Below are positions 44,588 through 55,991 of a stretch of 64,000 nt of DNA, one piece after another. The stretch is taken from positions 8,935,481 to 8,999,480 of the forward strand of contig JALMQS010000816.1 of NCBI GenBank assembly GCA_024734495.1, given 5' to 3'. Under the pieces are notes generated by a model. The model worked only from the letters and a program-made list of their open reading frames with translations, was not told the DNA's origin and made no database searches. The position numbers and the translations under genes are program-made. Source of the DNA: Forficula auricularia. Lineage: Eukaryota > Arthropoda > Insecta > Dermaptera > Forficulidae. Within the stretch, counting starts at the first letter, position 1; each line of letters begins with the position of its first letter.

Positions 44588-44998
44588 GTGAATTATGTTT
44601 ATTTTTATCTTCAATCTCAATTATTTCCTATGATTTTCATCTTTACCCTTTTTAGTCATCCGTTAATGTCAAGGTGTGATATGCTGTGGGAGGATGCGAA
44701 TTCGTTAGGCGAGGGTTTGTTCCAAAATATGATCGCTGCTAAAGGAGATTGTTTACACAGGAACGCAAACACCTACTCTGACATAGGATCTAGGGGAGCG
44801 TGGGGTTTGTTTAAATTTAATTACTCGAACCGAACAGACAGTTGGGATGTTCAAATGAATTTGGATTCGGTAGGAAGGACCCTCGGTGCCACTCAAGAGG
44901 TCCCAGGACCAGAGATCAACCTGCGAGCACTAGAACCCTTCCAAACTCTGTCCCTTTCCCGAGGAGATCGATCGCCCTTTGCCAATGGGCTTTATTAA
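44588..44998 (+). CDS. Unassigned 136-codon open frame in GC-richer island
   Basis: I do not recognise this. The first ~28 residues are hydrophobic (FPMIFIFTLFSHPLM) and could be a signal peptide; then come a low-Cys segment with potential N-glycosylation sites (NYS, NRT) and a stop. The island 44,660-45,110 is distinctly less AT-rich than its surroundings and shows no match to repeats in the window. It lies 2 kb upstream of the GRK-like exon on the same strand. It could be a first exon or 5' UTR of an unknown gene, a degraded element, or chance. The frame also stays open partly in a second frame (44,842-45,048), which weakens the coding argument. Confidence 0.2.
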   Translation: MNYVYFYLQSQLFPMIFIFTLFSHPLMSRCDMLWEDANSLGEGLFQNMIAAKGDCLHRNANTYSDIGSRGAWGLFKFNYSNRTDSWDVQMNLDSVGRTLGATQEVPGPEINLRALEPFQTLSLSRGDRSPFANGLY

Positions 44999-45129
44999 CA
45001 TCGTCAATGTGTCGGTTCCCTCTGGACCCCCCGGACCCTCTTCCTTGATCCCTTCTAGACAGCTGTCACTCTTTTATAGGGCCAATCACGATCCACATTA
45101 GGGTCCAAATTGTCATCTTCTATCTTTAA

Positions 45130-46100
45130 AGCTTGTCCTACATTTTTATACCTTTGTGTGTTAAAGCACAAATAATATGTTGAAAATTAATTGATCCTTT
45201 TTAAACCTTTTAATAATTTAATAAATAATGAGGTCTGTCAACATTTTCTCTTGTTACAATTTGATTTGATTTACAGATTATATCCTTTCAAAAGTTCTGA
45301 AAATTATTAGTAAATCTCAAAAAATAATATTCCAATCTGAATTTTTTCTCTGAAAATCCAATTATATTATTTATTTATTTTTTGTTTTTTGTTTAGTTTT
45401 GGCCGGTTCATCTATAGATGTTGTTTTTGCATGACACATATTACGTTGTAGCTCATTTTCATTATGTACTTCTTGTAAACTACCCATTGTTAATGGTAAA
45501 AATTCAAAGTCTATAACCTGTCGCTAAAAACGACATTATTATTAAAGCTAATATCCTAACATTATTTGACAAAAAATTAATATTTGGTAAAAAAATGTAA
45601 CTTTGATTTTTCAAAATTGTGTAATCTTTTGTCTCTGAAGGATTTGTCTGAATGAAAATGCGCTTCGTACGCTTACTAATAATACACACTTGTGTTCCAA
45701 ATTCCAGCTCATTAACTACAACCCTTCATTATAACAATTCGTTTTGTTTTTTCTGATTTTCAACATTTTTGTTTTTGAGTGAACACTAACACTCGGTTCG
45801 AATCCAGCAAATGAGATGTTTCAGATAGATGGAAAATTTCCTTGGTTAACTACTTTTCTAGGAACCCTCATAAAAATTTTGCGTCTTCTTTAGAAAATTT
45901 CAGTGACAAATATCAATTATTCACTCAAAATCTTAATATCCGCGAATCCTTCAACTTTCTAGACGAGATGTCACAAATTTCTAACATGGTATATCCCGAA
46001 ATAAATCTTTAGTTCTATAAGGTTCCTTCCTATTATAGTGAATCATCCTCGGTTCCTAAGCATTTGAGTCTTTTTCCAACGTCTTTGATTTACTTTAGTC
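45130..46100. other. No gene seen
   Basis: AT-rich; nothing identified. Confidence 0.45.
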
Positions 46101-46107
46101 ATTTACT

Positions 46108-46297
46108 AGCTGCGAGGCCCCCCTAGATGCTTAAGAGAGCAGGAGGGTGGCCATGGAAGTAGTTACTATAAACAATTTCACACATTGTTAGTAAATAATA
46201 TGTATACCAAATTTGGTTGTAATTGCTCCAGCCGTTCAAAAGTGCATAAATAATACATACATACAAACATTGAGTTTTTTATATATATATAGATTAA
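46108..46297 (+). repeat. CTAGCTG-type repeat, short copy
   Basis: CTAGCTGCGAGGCCC at the start, ATACATACATACAAACATTG and TTTATATATATATAGATT at the end. An internally deleted copy of the family at 27,667. Confidence 0.65.
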
Positions 46298-46423
46298 AAC
46301 TTTTGATCTTGCAATCAGCTAATATTAAGAATAATTCTTCTATTTGTACATACATTTAGCATGGAAAAGGTAAATGACTTAAGTTCTTAGTCTTCAAATC
46401 AATAATCTACCTTATAATAAAGA

Positions 46424-46575
46424 GAAACAAAGAGTTGTCTCCTGCTTGATGCAAATAAACATACACACATATATATATTTTTGATATACATATGTTTATA
46501 TGTTTATTTATAGCGATCAACTTCTTTGTTTCTTTAATGAATCAACAGCTCTACTGTTCTCGGCAAAATAAAAAC
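46424..46575. mobile_element. Deleted hammerhead foldback (family of 1 and 2)
   Basis: Left part GCTTGATGCAAATAAACATA, CACACATATATATA; right part (inverted) TTTTGCCGAGAACAGTAGAG. The outer arms of the foldback 1/2 family are joined with the ribozyme-bearing centre missing. The two ends are no longer identical, so it may be a recombinant or a sister subfamily. Confidence 0.7.
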
Positions 46576-47066
46576 TTTTAAATTAAATCTACCTTAAACT
46601 ACTTTCTCACATTTTGAAATTAAGAAATTGAAATCGCAATAAACGTTTAAATACAAATTAAATGAAATAATTTGTTCTTAATGGGACAAGCCCAGTTCTA
46701 TAAAGAGATCTAAATTTTATTCTGAGTGTAATGAGAATGATAAATATTTTATATGCAGGAATTGAATGGATAAAATAAATTTTTAATTACTTTTAATTGG
46801 AGCCCTAACATAAATTGTCAGAGGAAATCATCATCAGGAAAACAGCTTAAGTTGCTGTTCATTTCATTGGGGAATAAATCGTGACTACACTCTTAAACAG
46901 CCTGGAATAATAGTCTTCCTGCAATTTCATGTTAATGCATTAAATATTAATTAATTTTCAATACAGTTCATTTATCTTTACAATGGAAGGCTTCGCATTA
47001 ATCATCGAGATGATTTTCCAGAAAATTTATTAATCAGATTTTAATTGTATTTTCTCTTTTTTTCAG
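46576..47066 (+). other. Presumed intron upstream of the GRK-like exon
   Basis: Ends with TTTTCTCTTTTTTTCAG, a strong polypyrimidine tract and acceptor. No further exon recognised here. Confidence 0.55.
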
Positions 47067-47137
47067 GATATTTACTATTCAAAGAATTTTGCGAGACTGC
47101 CGACGATCCAATTCCTCAACTAAAATTCTACGAAGAG
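47067..47137 (+). CDS. GRK2/3-type GPCR kinase, internal exon
   Basis: A 71-bp exon between TTTCAG and GTAAGT. Read with a split first codon (xGA, Gly if the preceding exon ends in G) it encodes YLLFKEFCETADDPIPQL and then KFYEE, ending on a codon boundary (phase 1 in, phase 0 out). GRK2/3-type kinases (beta-adrenergic receptor kinases; Gprk1 in flies) have GYLLF[RK][ED]FC...FYEEIKKYE in the N-terminal RGS-homology domain, which binds G-alpha-q and docks on the kinase domain. The product would phosphorylate agonist-occupied receptors at the membrane. The following exon should start IKxYEK. I could not find either neighbouring exon in the window, so at least one flanking intron is long. Paralogue assignment (GRK2/3 versus GRK4-6) rests on this block from memory. 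Confidence 0.85.
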
Positions 47138-47371
47138 GTAAGTAGTAGTTTTCACTAATAGACTACAAAAGTAATAATACAGTAGAACCTCGTTTATCCG
47201 GACTAACTGGGATCAAAGGCAAACCGGATAATCGAAAATCCAGATAATCCCGATTTATAGGTAATAAAAACAAAACAAATCCTCAAATAAGCGAATTTGA
47301 ATTTATTACGATAAAAACACATGTTTATCATGGTATATCAAAATTACATAGAATTGTTAAAAAAAAAAATA

Positions 47372-48303
47372 AAACCGACTTCAAAAAAATTAAATGCAAC
47401 AAGTAAAATAATAAGAACTCAAAAATCAAATAAAATGCACTAAAAGGTATAAAATAATTATCTTATTTAGTTACAACTAAACGATGAAATTTTTACATGA
47501 AATCACTTTTTGAAGTCGGTGCTAAACAAACTACTGCATATAAGCGAGTGTACCCGCCAAACATACTAAGATCAGTCGAGTATTATTCATAAAATGTATA
47601 TATTTGGCACCGACTTCAAAAAGTGATTCCATGTAACAATTTCATCGTTTAGTTGTAACTAAATAGGATAATTATTTTATATCTTTTAGTGCATTTTATT
47701 TGGTTTTTGAGTTCTTATTATTTTGTTTGTTGATTTAAGTCGAGTTTTATTTTTTTATAAAAATTATTTTTATTTTTCTCTTTTTAGTGATGTTATTAAT
47801 AGTGACTTCATATACCTTACATGCATCTCGTAAGATAAAGCGTCGGATGAATGAATCAGAAAATGATTTTTTTTTTTAATTTTATTGAACCAATTATTTT
47901 ACATGAATTAATGTATACATTGTATTTGAGCTTCGACTTCGGAGATTACTTCTCCACCATCGACTGTCCTTAATCATCTTTTTAGTCCTAGTTTTTAATA
48001 AGAAGAAAAAACTAATTAAATAAAAAAACCTCTTTTCCGATAATTATTTCAATTCCATATTTGTCTCTCTCCCATCAGAAAATGATATTAAACCAATTAT
48101 TTTACATGAATTAATGTATACATTGTATTTGAGCTTCGACTCCGGAGATTACTTCTCCACGATCGACTGTCCTTGATCATCTTTTTAGTCCTTGTTTTTT
48201 AATAAGAGGAAAAAACTAATTAAATAAAAAAAAACTCTTCATAAATTCAATTCATAAATATAGAAATTCTCTCGAAACGTTTGCGGGTTTTTTGAAGTCG
48301 GTT
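47372..48303. mobile_element. ACCGACTTC composite element, copy C
   Basis: Opposite orientation to copies A and B: the foldback unit comes first (47,372-47,755), then the unit that ends TTTTTTGAAGTCGGTT at 48,301. It is inserted in the pogo-like element. The foldback arms match copy A closely (CACTAAAAGGTATAAAATAA, AAACGATGAAATTTTTACAT). Confidence 0.75.
47858..48240 (+). repeat. Tandem duplication, ~218-bp unit
   Basis: CAGAAAATGAT, ACCAATTATTTTACATGAAT, GAGCTTCGACT[TC]CGGAGATT and ATCTTTTTAGTCCT occur twice in direct order, at 47,858 and 48,077. It lies within copy C and is absent from copies A and B. Confidence 0.85.
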
Positions 48304-48441
48304 AAATACGTATTATAATTACATTCTTGCTAACAGAGTTAAAAATTATTATCTATGAACATTTATTAAAATTAAAATGTCTACAAATCCAATCCGAAGA
48401 ATCCAGATTAATGAGGCCTGGATAAACGAGGTTTTACTGTA

Positions 48442-49117
48442 GTGAGCTACAAGTAGTGACTCTTAATAAATATTAAAATTTTCATTACAAAATCCATTCT
48501 AAACTTTTTAGATATACTTAATTCATTGAGCTTTGATTCCTTTCAAACTTAAGCGATCTCCTTTTTTCTTTTTTTTTTTAACAGGGAATATATTATAGCA
48601 TTTTGACAAAATGCTCTTTACTCTATGCTAACAAAATGCAAAACAGCGGAGAGCCGGTCCGCCGGAAACTTTTTACAAAGTGTGATCTATTATGTTTGTT
48701 TTTGTAACCCCTTTTTCGAGAGCGTGTTATAATGTTCTTTAAAATCAAAAGCTTTATTATAATGAGTGAGCTAAATCTTTTGTCTTCCGGCAGATTTAAA
48801 TAGATTTCATTTTGAGTCTTCAAGTGCATTACTTATTTATGAATATTTTTCAAAGTGAAAACATTTTTGATGACAATTTTTTCTACTCTTGCAATTATTA
48901 TTTGAATTCCTGTTCACAGTTCAAATTGCAATATCTTTTTAGAAAGTGATTTATATTACTTTCCGTATATTATACTAGCTATAATATTAAGGTTGTTATA
49001 TTTTATGAATATTTATCATTTTTATTTCAAATATATTTTGGCCTATTTTGAAATGTGAAAAATTATCCCCTTAAACTATTTAAGAAATATAGCTTAGATT
49101 TTCAGCTTAAAAAGAAA
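48442..49117. other. No gene seen (probable intron)
   Basis: AT-rich; nothing identified. Confidence 0.45.
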
Positions 49118-49125
49118 CATTAAAT

Positions 49126-50347
49126 CAGGGGTGTCCAACCTTTTGGCTTACACGGGCCTCATTTGAAGAAAAAAACAAATGTTTAGGGCCGCGGATAAAA
49201 TATTATAATTCTATTGATATTTGTTATTCAAAAAAGATAAGTTAATAATGTAGAAATAAGAACTTGATTATTTTTTTAGCTCATAGTGAGCTTCTAATTT
49301 TCCTTTTCGTAAATTTTATATTTGAAAATAGCTTCTCGTATATGTAAATACCTACAAACTTACATACTTATAGAAAGTTATATTATGTATTAGTATTTGT
49401 TTATATTTTTCATGGCTAGATAATTAATATAAAATTCTAATAAAGAAACAATATTCAATTTTTCTTTCAGATGGGTATCTAATTGTTGTTCTAGAACATT
49501 CAATCAGAAAGTTTGCAAGTAGAAAATTTATTTCTAATGAAAATGGAGTCGAAAATAGACTAAAATGATGATTATTTTTTCGGAAATTTTGAAATCTTGT
49601 TCCAGATTTAAAATTTAAAATTAACACTTTAATTTTTCACAGTAGATTTTCAGATTTCTTATTTTAGAGAGAAAAAAATTATCAGGCCAAATTGTTGTGT
49701 GTTTTTCAGTATCTACATATAAATCTCAATGTTTTAAGACATTTTAACACTTTATATTAGGCCACTGGTTGGACAGCTCTGGTTTAAATCGAATGGGATT
49801 AAGGAAAGATATGAGGAATGATAATTTATTTTTTAAAAGGATCACGGATATAATAATCCCTGACTATCCAATATCTATTGACATGTAAGAACGTGGAAAG
49901 ATCTAAAAGACAATTCCTGACAAGTTTTAGCCCAGTAGAGAAACTATCATTCAATTGTGATTGTTCTAGAAAACCCCAATTCCTTGTCGCCTTGTACTAG
50001 AATCATATAAGTATAGACTTGGTTAATGTTGTAGCATATAAATTGCTGAAATAATAATAATTTTAGAAAATGAAAATATGATAAGAAGAAGAATTTTTAA
50101 ATATTCGAAACTTCATTATTTTTTTTATTTTATTAGTTGAGCTTATAATTTTGTCATTAGTGAATTTTATTCTTGAAAAAAGCTTCACGTATTGTACAAA
50201 TATACATTCATATTTCGAAAAAGAGAATAAATATATCTCTACATATAAATCCCAATGTTTTATGGAAGTTTATGATTTTATATTGGCCCACACTCATTGC
50301 TGTGTTGGGCCCCATGCGGCTCGCGGGCCACGAGTTAGACAGCTCTG
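49126..50347 (+). mobile_element. Composite hAT-like element with perfect 8-bp TSD
   Basis: Left end CAGGGGTGTCCAACCTTTTG, right end (inverted) CAGAGCTGTC. The flanks are identical CATTAAAT (49,118-49,125 and 50,348-50,355). A second right-end block (GGTTGGACAGCTCTG) lies inside at 49,781, so two related copies are joined: 49,126-49,781, and a second body that resembles 1,495-1,725. No transposase frame. Confidence 0.8.
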
Positions 50348-50355
50348 CATTAAAT

Positions 50356-51300
50356 GATGCGTTCTGCTCTTTTATAATTTGTTAAATAAAAGAGAGAATT
50401 CGAAACAAAAGAGAAATTCATTAAACCTTAATATTAATTGTCTCAAATTACTAGGTGTTAACAATGAATTTTGGCAAGTTTTTTATCTAGTCATTTTAAA
50501 AAACCTTTTAAATGCTTATTTGGAAGCTTATTTATTCTCAATCGGAACTTATCTAGGTTTACCAGGTTTTGCCTCAGTAAACCATGGTAGTTAATAGGGT
50601 TGCCTTCGACCTAGGCAACCAGGAGTACAGCTCTCATTCATCATTAATTTATGTGAGCTGTAAAGCTGTACAGGTTGCAGGCTGCCATGGCTAAATTATT
50701 CCAGGCGATTCTATAATTCAAATATTAAATATTTTATTTCTCAACATTCTTAAAATAATCTTTTTAATTCAGCAATATACATATTTTAATAATACAATCA
50801 TATCTCCAATTTTTAATTCCAACCTAAAATTTTTATTATTTATTTTATTTAAAAACCCATTTCTAATTCATATCCAAGCTTTTTCTACTGTAGTCATTTT
50901 TAAGAAAAATATATTCTTGAATTTGTGCCACATTCATTTTATAATAAGAAAAAAAAATTTTAATCTTTCAAATGAAATTTTTTTCTTACATTTGTTTCTT
51001 TTTTTACGATTTTCTGGGTAAAAAGCTTTTAATTTTCATAAGTATTTAATTGATTTGTTACCCTGATTTAAACGAGCAAACAAATTTTGCTCTTACATCT
51101 TGTGAGACAAAAATAGCCTTCTTGAAAAATCATTCTAGTTCATTTGACAGCACTTAGAATCCGCTTTTCACTGCCTATCCAATTCCTTTATAATAGGAAT
51201 CTATCACGAGTTGACAACATTGCAATTCTTAACTCTATAATTTGGTTGTGTCAATTTACTTAATCTGGAAGATAAATATTCATAATTACTTAATGCTCAT
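50356..51300. other. No gene seen
   Basis: AT-rich; nothing identified apart from short duplicated strings. Confidence 0.45.
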
Positions 51301-51302
51301 TT

Positions 51303-51435
51303 GATGGAAAGGTGTCCCAAGGATAATGAAAAAAAAATTCCAAATAAAATCATTTATAAGAACGTCATTTTCAATGTTTTAAAAACCGGAATTTCTGGGA
51401 TATTCGCTCTTTGTTTTATTATCCTTGAGCTACCT
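51303..51435 (-). repeat. Relative of the decayed hammerhead arm at 39,585
   Basis: Shares CCAAGGATAATGAAAA, AATAAAATCATTTATAAGAA and CGTCATTTTCA with 39,585-39,705. The ribozyme-like box is no longer recognisable here. Confidence 0.45.
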
Positions 51436-51854
51436 CTCCATCAAATCTCCATTAGGATCTCTACTAGCTCGTCTACAAGGAAATACTTCTAAGATATTCA
51501 TAAATTCGTTTATAGGTTTAATATAATAATTATACATTCGCCAATTTTCACTTGAATATTTAGATTCTCTTCATGAATCCAAGAGATTGATGGTAAGAAT
51601 ATAATTTAAGTATATTGCGAGCGGAATAACATACCGAAGATTGCTCTGTTTTTACTTTATCCATAAATGAAACGCACTTCAAATGGTCCTCAGAAAAATA
51701 CTACGGAATCCATGTTCTCAACCAAAGTCACACATTGTACTATTCAATCAGGTTGAAATTTAGGACCTGATGGTTTTGCCAAAAATTATAAAAACGATTG
51801 TATAGAGTTTTTAGAAAATTACATTTTAAAGTACTTTACTCTACACTCTACAGC

Positions 51855-51930
51855 AGTGGTCTTCAACCAGTGTTCCGCGTAACCCCGAGGTTCCACTGTA
51901 CATCTCTGCATGGGTGTTCCGCTAGTCAAA
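51855..51930 (+). mobile_element. hAT-like left end
   Basis: CAGTGGTCTTCAACCAGTGT followed by TTCCGC repeats (GTTCCGCGTAACC, GTTCCGCTAG). Looks like an hAT terminus; right end not found. A similar start occurs at 17,766. Confidence 0.4.
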
Positions 51931-52315
51931 ATAAAAATTGGAAATAAACAATTATAAAGCACTAACACTAGTTGACTAGTGTTTTTAATTAAAAGAAAAA
52001 ATAAAGATACGTTTAGTTATATTTGAAAATTAATCAGAATCTTCTTGTGTGGGCTGCCGATTTCTGAATAATTGATGTGTTTGTCGCTTCTTGGCAGCAT
52101 CTTAGGGGAAAAAATAGCTAGTAGCACTTTACCCGCAGTGGCCACTATGCCCACCCTTCCCCTACATTAAAAGGAAAATTAAAGGACTAAATATGAATTT
52201 ATCAAATAAAATGAATTTAGAAAAAAATATTTTGTAAAAACTTAAAAAAAAATTAAATGTGATTCTCAAGTGAAAATATAATGGGAAATAACGACAAGTT
52301 ATTATATGTGAGTTT

Positions 52316-52375
52316 TTTATTTATCAACCAACGTTTGTCGACTTTGCCGACTTTTTCAGGGCTTCTACAATTATA
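52316..52375 (-). repeat. Solo hammerhead-like arm, degenerate
   Basis: Minus strand CTGAAAA, A, GTCGGCAAAGTCGAC, AAAACGTTGG: same layout as foldbacks 7 and 8 (GTCAAC/GTTGAC), but G8 and G12 are lost. No inverted partner nearby. Confidence 0.5.
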
Positions 52376-52379
52376 AGAA

Positions 52380-53440
52380 CATTATTAATATCATGTTACA
52401 AGAGTATATTATAATCTCAGAACAAACATCTATACAATATTTTACCCACCAAATAGTCATGTCACACATTCGTCTAAATTTTCTTTTTATCTTCGTTGAA
52501 GACCATCAGAAACATAAATTTCAAAAAATATTTTCCACATTCACATAAACAATTTTTCTTTATATCAACAATTATATTAGATAAAACTAATAATAAAAAT
52601 ATAAAGAAAAGAAGAAAAATTATTTATGTGAATGTGGGAAATAACAACGTTAATATGAATGATACCAGTTTGGTTTCAAATGGCTAATTTTCTACTAATT
52701 AACCTCTACAACGTGTGTTTTAAAAGTTTTTGAAAGGAGCAGTCTAAAGGGGGGTAGAGCCTCTTCGAAATCTACCACTTCCTACGGCCTGCCGCATGAA
52801 TTTTTTTATTTATCTTTATTTTATTAAATATTTTTCAAATTAAATTTAATAACTTTATTGAAAATGAACTTCATTTTTTTATAATCAGGTTTGGATTTGT
52901 TTTTGAGGTTTTTCAGAAATTATATTATAAGAATTAATTGAGTTCAAGGAAATCAATTTAATGTTTATTTTTAGTGGACACTACAATTGAAGTGTTTGGG
53001 TTTTTTTAAAAAACGATAAGCATCATCAGCACCTACAAACACTTAATTCATAATTGCGTATGTTTTTTTTATTTATGTGAAAATGTGTTGAGAGAATGAT
53101 ATTTTTTTTTAAATAACGTCTGGAAAACCAACCAAAACCCTTTGGCATAAGTGAGAATGTAATTAACAAAAAAATGTTCAAACAGAAAAAAAAACAGACA
53201 TTCCGTTGAATTGATAACCTCCTCCTTTTTTCGAATTCGGTTAAAAAGGAGAAAAGATAGACTGCCCTTTGGGAGGGCCTTATGGAGAAAGATCTTTTTT
53301 GGAAACAATTCATTTTCAAAAAGGTCCTTCTTTTTTTATTTTCTTATAATAATTTCAATAGAATCTAAGTTAACTAGGCCAATTTTATTTGTTACACATT
53401 AAAGGCTGTTTCTTTCTTTTTTTTAATTTTATTTATTTAT
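52380..53440. other. No gene seen
   Basis: AT-rich. Frames on both strands at 53,026-53,402 are Phe/Lys-rich without recognisable domains. Confidence 0.45.
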
Positions 53441-53446
53441 TTACTT

Positions 53447-54062
53447 ATCTATATATATAAAATTCTTTGCGCGATACACTCACTCACTCACTCACTCATT
53501 CACTCATCATCAAAACAGGCAGAACCACTGGACATAGAAACATGAAATTTGGAGAGGATATTAGATCTATGACATAGGGGCTCACTAAGAAAGGATTTTT
53601 CGAAATTCGACCCCTAAGGGGGTCAAAGGGGCAAAGTGTGTTTTCACTGATTATGCGATATCTCTTAAGGACGATAAAATATCTACTTGCTTTTTACTTA
53701 TAAAAATACTAAATTAAAATATCTAAAATCTAATTTCAGGATTTTTTGAAATTCGACCCCTAAAGGGGTCAAAATGGGCAAAATATCTTTGCAATGTGTT
53801 TACACTAATTATGCATTTTCAATTAAGAACGATAAGATATCTACTTGATTTTTACTTAATAAAATTCTAAATACAAATATCTAAAAAGTAATTTCAGGAT
53901 TTTTTAAATTCGACTCCCAACTATCCAAAATGTGAGTGGGGGCAGAAATTAAAACTCTCTCCGATCTTGATCAAATTTTGTAGAGTTATTCTTTATTACT
54001 TTAAGAAACTATCCCTGTAAAAATCAACTATCAAAATTGACTGTATGGGGGCGAAGGGAGGG
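53447..54062 (-). repeat. Interspersed repeat, inverted copy
   Basis: Reverse orientation of 41,746-42,397: starts with TCTATATATATAAAATTCTT and (CTCA)n, then TGACCCCCTTAGGGG-type blocks. The two copies diverge beyond 54,020. Confidence 0.8.
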
Positions 54063-54344
54063 GGGGGGGAATGATTTGTTTTTGTTTTTTGATATATTTT
54101 TTTCCATTGATTTTGAGTCGCTTTTATGCTACACTCATAAGATTACAAAATAAGTTTGTACCCTTATTTGTGGAGTTACTCATAAGCTAGCCAAATTATG
54201 CCAAGAGATAGCGTCTTCTATCTATTAAACTACAATAAAATGTTAAAATTCTACGTGCTAAATTTAATGAAAAAGTTAATTTTTTGCCAAGTTTTATAAT
54301 TAACAAAAAAAACATACTTTTTTGGGAATGGAGCTTTTTTTAAA

Positions 54345-54467
54345 TGAATTTTGGAGACCTAATAATCACATACCGAGACGCCGCCCGCCAGGGCAACCCG
54401 CCTGGAGGGTCGAGTTGTAGAGGGCGTGCAGAAGGCACGCCTGGAACAGCTCGTTTTATATAAATGG
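54345..54467 (+). repeat. GC-richer segment, possible SINE body
   Basis: ACGCCGCCCGCCAGGGCAAC, GGAGGGTCGAG, then TTGTAGAGGGCGTGCAGAAG, which recalls the start of the repeat at 41,746. Immediately followed by an RTE LINE 3' end, so it may be a composite. Confidence 0.35.
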
Positions 54468-54547
54468 AGCTGGCGGGGGACAGAGCCGAGTGGAGACGGG
54501 TGGTTGCGTCAAACCAGTCTGTATACCGTATACTCAATGATGATGAT
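54468..54547 (+). mobile_element. RTE LINE 3' terminus
   Basis: AGCTGGCGGGGGACAGAG, GAGTGGAGACGGGTGGTTG, CAAACCAGTCT and TATACTCAATGATGATGATT match the last 80 bp of the LINE at 36,192-37,002. In that LINE's frame it reads LAGDRAEWRRVVASNQS. Confidence 0.8.
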
Positions 54548-54961
54548 TTAAATGATTACCTTTAAATATGTATAGACTCAAAGAATTTAGAAATAAATAG
54601 TATAAAAATGGAATTAAAACTTCTAAAATAGTTTTTTTATGAGTGTATCCTATTTTCAATTTATTAACATCGTCTCTTCTCTTGATATGAATTAAAACTA
54701 GTAAAGTTCTTAAACGTTACCTAAAAATTTAACGAGAATGGTTAAAAAAATTAAACATTTTTTTTATCAACTATTTATTTGTGATACTAATATAGTACGT
54801 AATTTTTATGATTACGTTAATGTTTATAATATTACATTTTATGGGTATTTTTATGATAAATGTTAATTAATGAATCAAGGCCTAAAAATGAACGAGGAGA
54901 GGATTAAAAAAAAAAGAAATTCCATAATTCATATAGACAAATGGTATTAGTTTGGGTTCAG

Positions 54962-55055
54962 GGATCAGTAGCTTAGTGGATATAGGAGCTAATACTCTTA
55001 TGACAAAGCATTGCAGTACACATGCAAAGATCCCGGGTTCGAGCCCCGGCTGATC
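54962..55055 (+). tRNA. tRNA-like gene or tRNA pseudogene
   Basis: Acceptor strands GGATCAG and CTGATCC pair perfectly. T arm CCGGG-TTCGAGC-CCCGG is perfect with a canonical B box. A box TAGCTTAGTGG and D stem GCT/AGC fit. TTTT follows directly (pol III stop). The region between D and T arms is about 20 nt too long and does not give a clean five-pair anticodon stem, so I cannot assign an anticodon. It could hold an intron, or be a tRNA-derived SINE or pseudogene. Confidence 0.5.
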
Positions 55056-55057
55056 CT

Positions 55058-55790
55058 TTTGTCCGTAATAAAAATAATCTTTTCTTCGTTCCCTAAATTT
55101 AAAAATTTGTTAATTAGAATGTTGAAGGGTTTTTGGCCAAATTTATTTCTCATTTAGAGCGATCATATAAGTCTTGTAAATCGAATTTAATAACTCGACG
55201 TAAATTACCACCGAGATAACTTACTTTTGAAGATCTCTTTGAAGTGTTCGCCCCCCAAATTAAAATTGAAGATAAAATGCTTACTAAACATTGAATCCAA
55301 TAAAGTGTTTTTGAGAAAATCTTTATATGGTGTTTGTGTTTCACTTTTTCAGCTCGACCATTGACTTGTTAATAATAATAGAATCTTGAGTTTAAAATTT
55401 TTGACTAAACAGAAAGAGTAGAATTATTTATAAAATTATTTTTTAGAGCACTTTGTTCAAGTTAATTCTTTTTTAGTTTTTTTTTTTCAAAATGATTTTA
55501 ATAAAAGAATTTGAGTCTAGAACCTAAGTCTATAAATTTCACACTTAAGCGAAATTTTATAAATTTTCATTGATAATTTTAAGGATAATTAATAAAAATA
55601 AAAAAATGGTGTAAAAATGATTTTTTTCTGATTTTTTTATTAATTATTTTTAAAAAAAAGTAGCTATTCCATATTTTATATAAGAAAAAGAAAGTAAGAA
55701 TAAATAAATCGTTCATTCTGTAATGTAAATTTTTTCTTTTGCTATGAATCTTTTTATAATTTGCTAATTCATTAAAGATCACACTGTTTT
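55058..55790. other. No gene seen
   Basis: AT-rich; nothing identified. Confidence 0.45.
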
Positions 55791-55921
55791 AATATGAAAA
55801 TAACTTCTTTTTTTTACTTAGGGAAAGTGGTGTAGGTTTTAGGTAAAACATGATATTAATTAATAAAGTAAAGGGTGTGTAGTTTCATAGTAAATGAAAT
55901 AAAACTCAAAGAGGTTTATAC

Positions 55922-55962
55922 AAACTCAATATATTTCTGATTATTAGTCTATCATCAGGTGT
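55922..55962 (-). ncRNA. Hammerhead-like motif
   Basis: Minus strand: AAACAC, CTGATGA (55,956-55,950), a weak stem II, GAAA, AT stem III, site ATT, GAGTTT. Stem I has one mismatch relative to its mirror. Confidence 0.5.
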
Positions 55963-55991
55963 TTACAGATTAAAAACTGTTTGTAATCTGT

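Larger units (their letters stand above)
47180..48439. mobile_element. pogo/Tigger-like element with nested insert
   Basis: CAGTAGAACCTCGTTTATCC at the left and the inverse CGAGGTTTTACTG at the right, flanked by TA on each side. This TIR type and TA duplication are typical of pogo/Tigger (Tc1/mariner superfamily). Removing the nested ACCGACTTC element leaves about 330 bp. It starts only 42 bp after the GRK-like exon's donor site. Confidence 0.85.
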
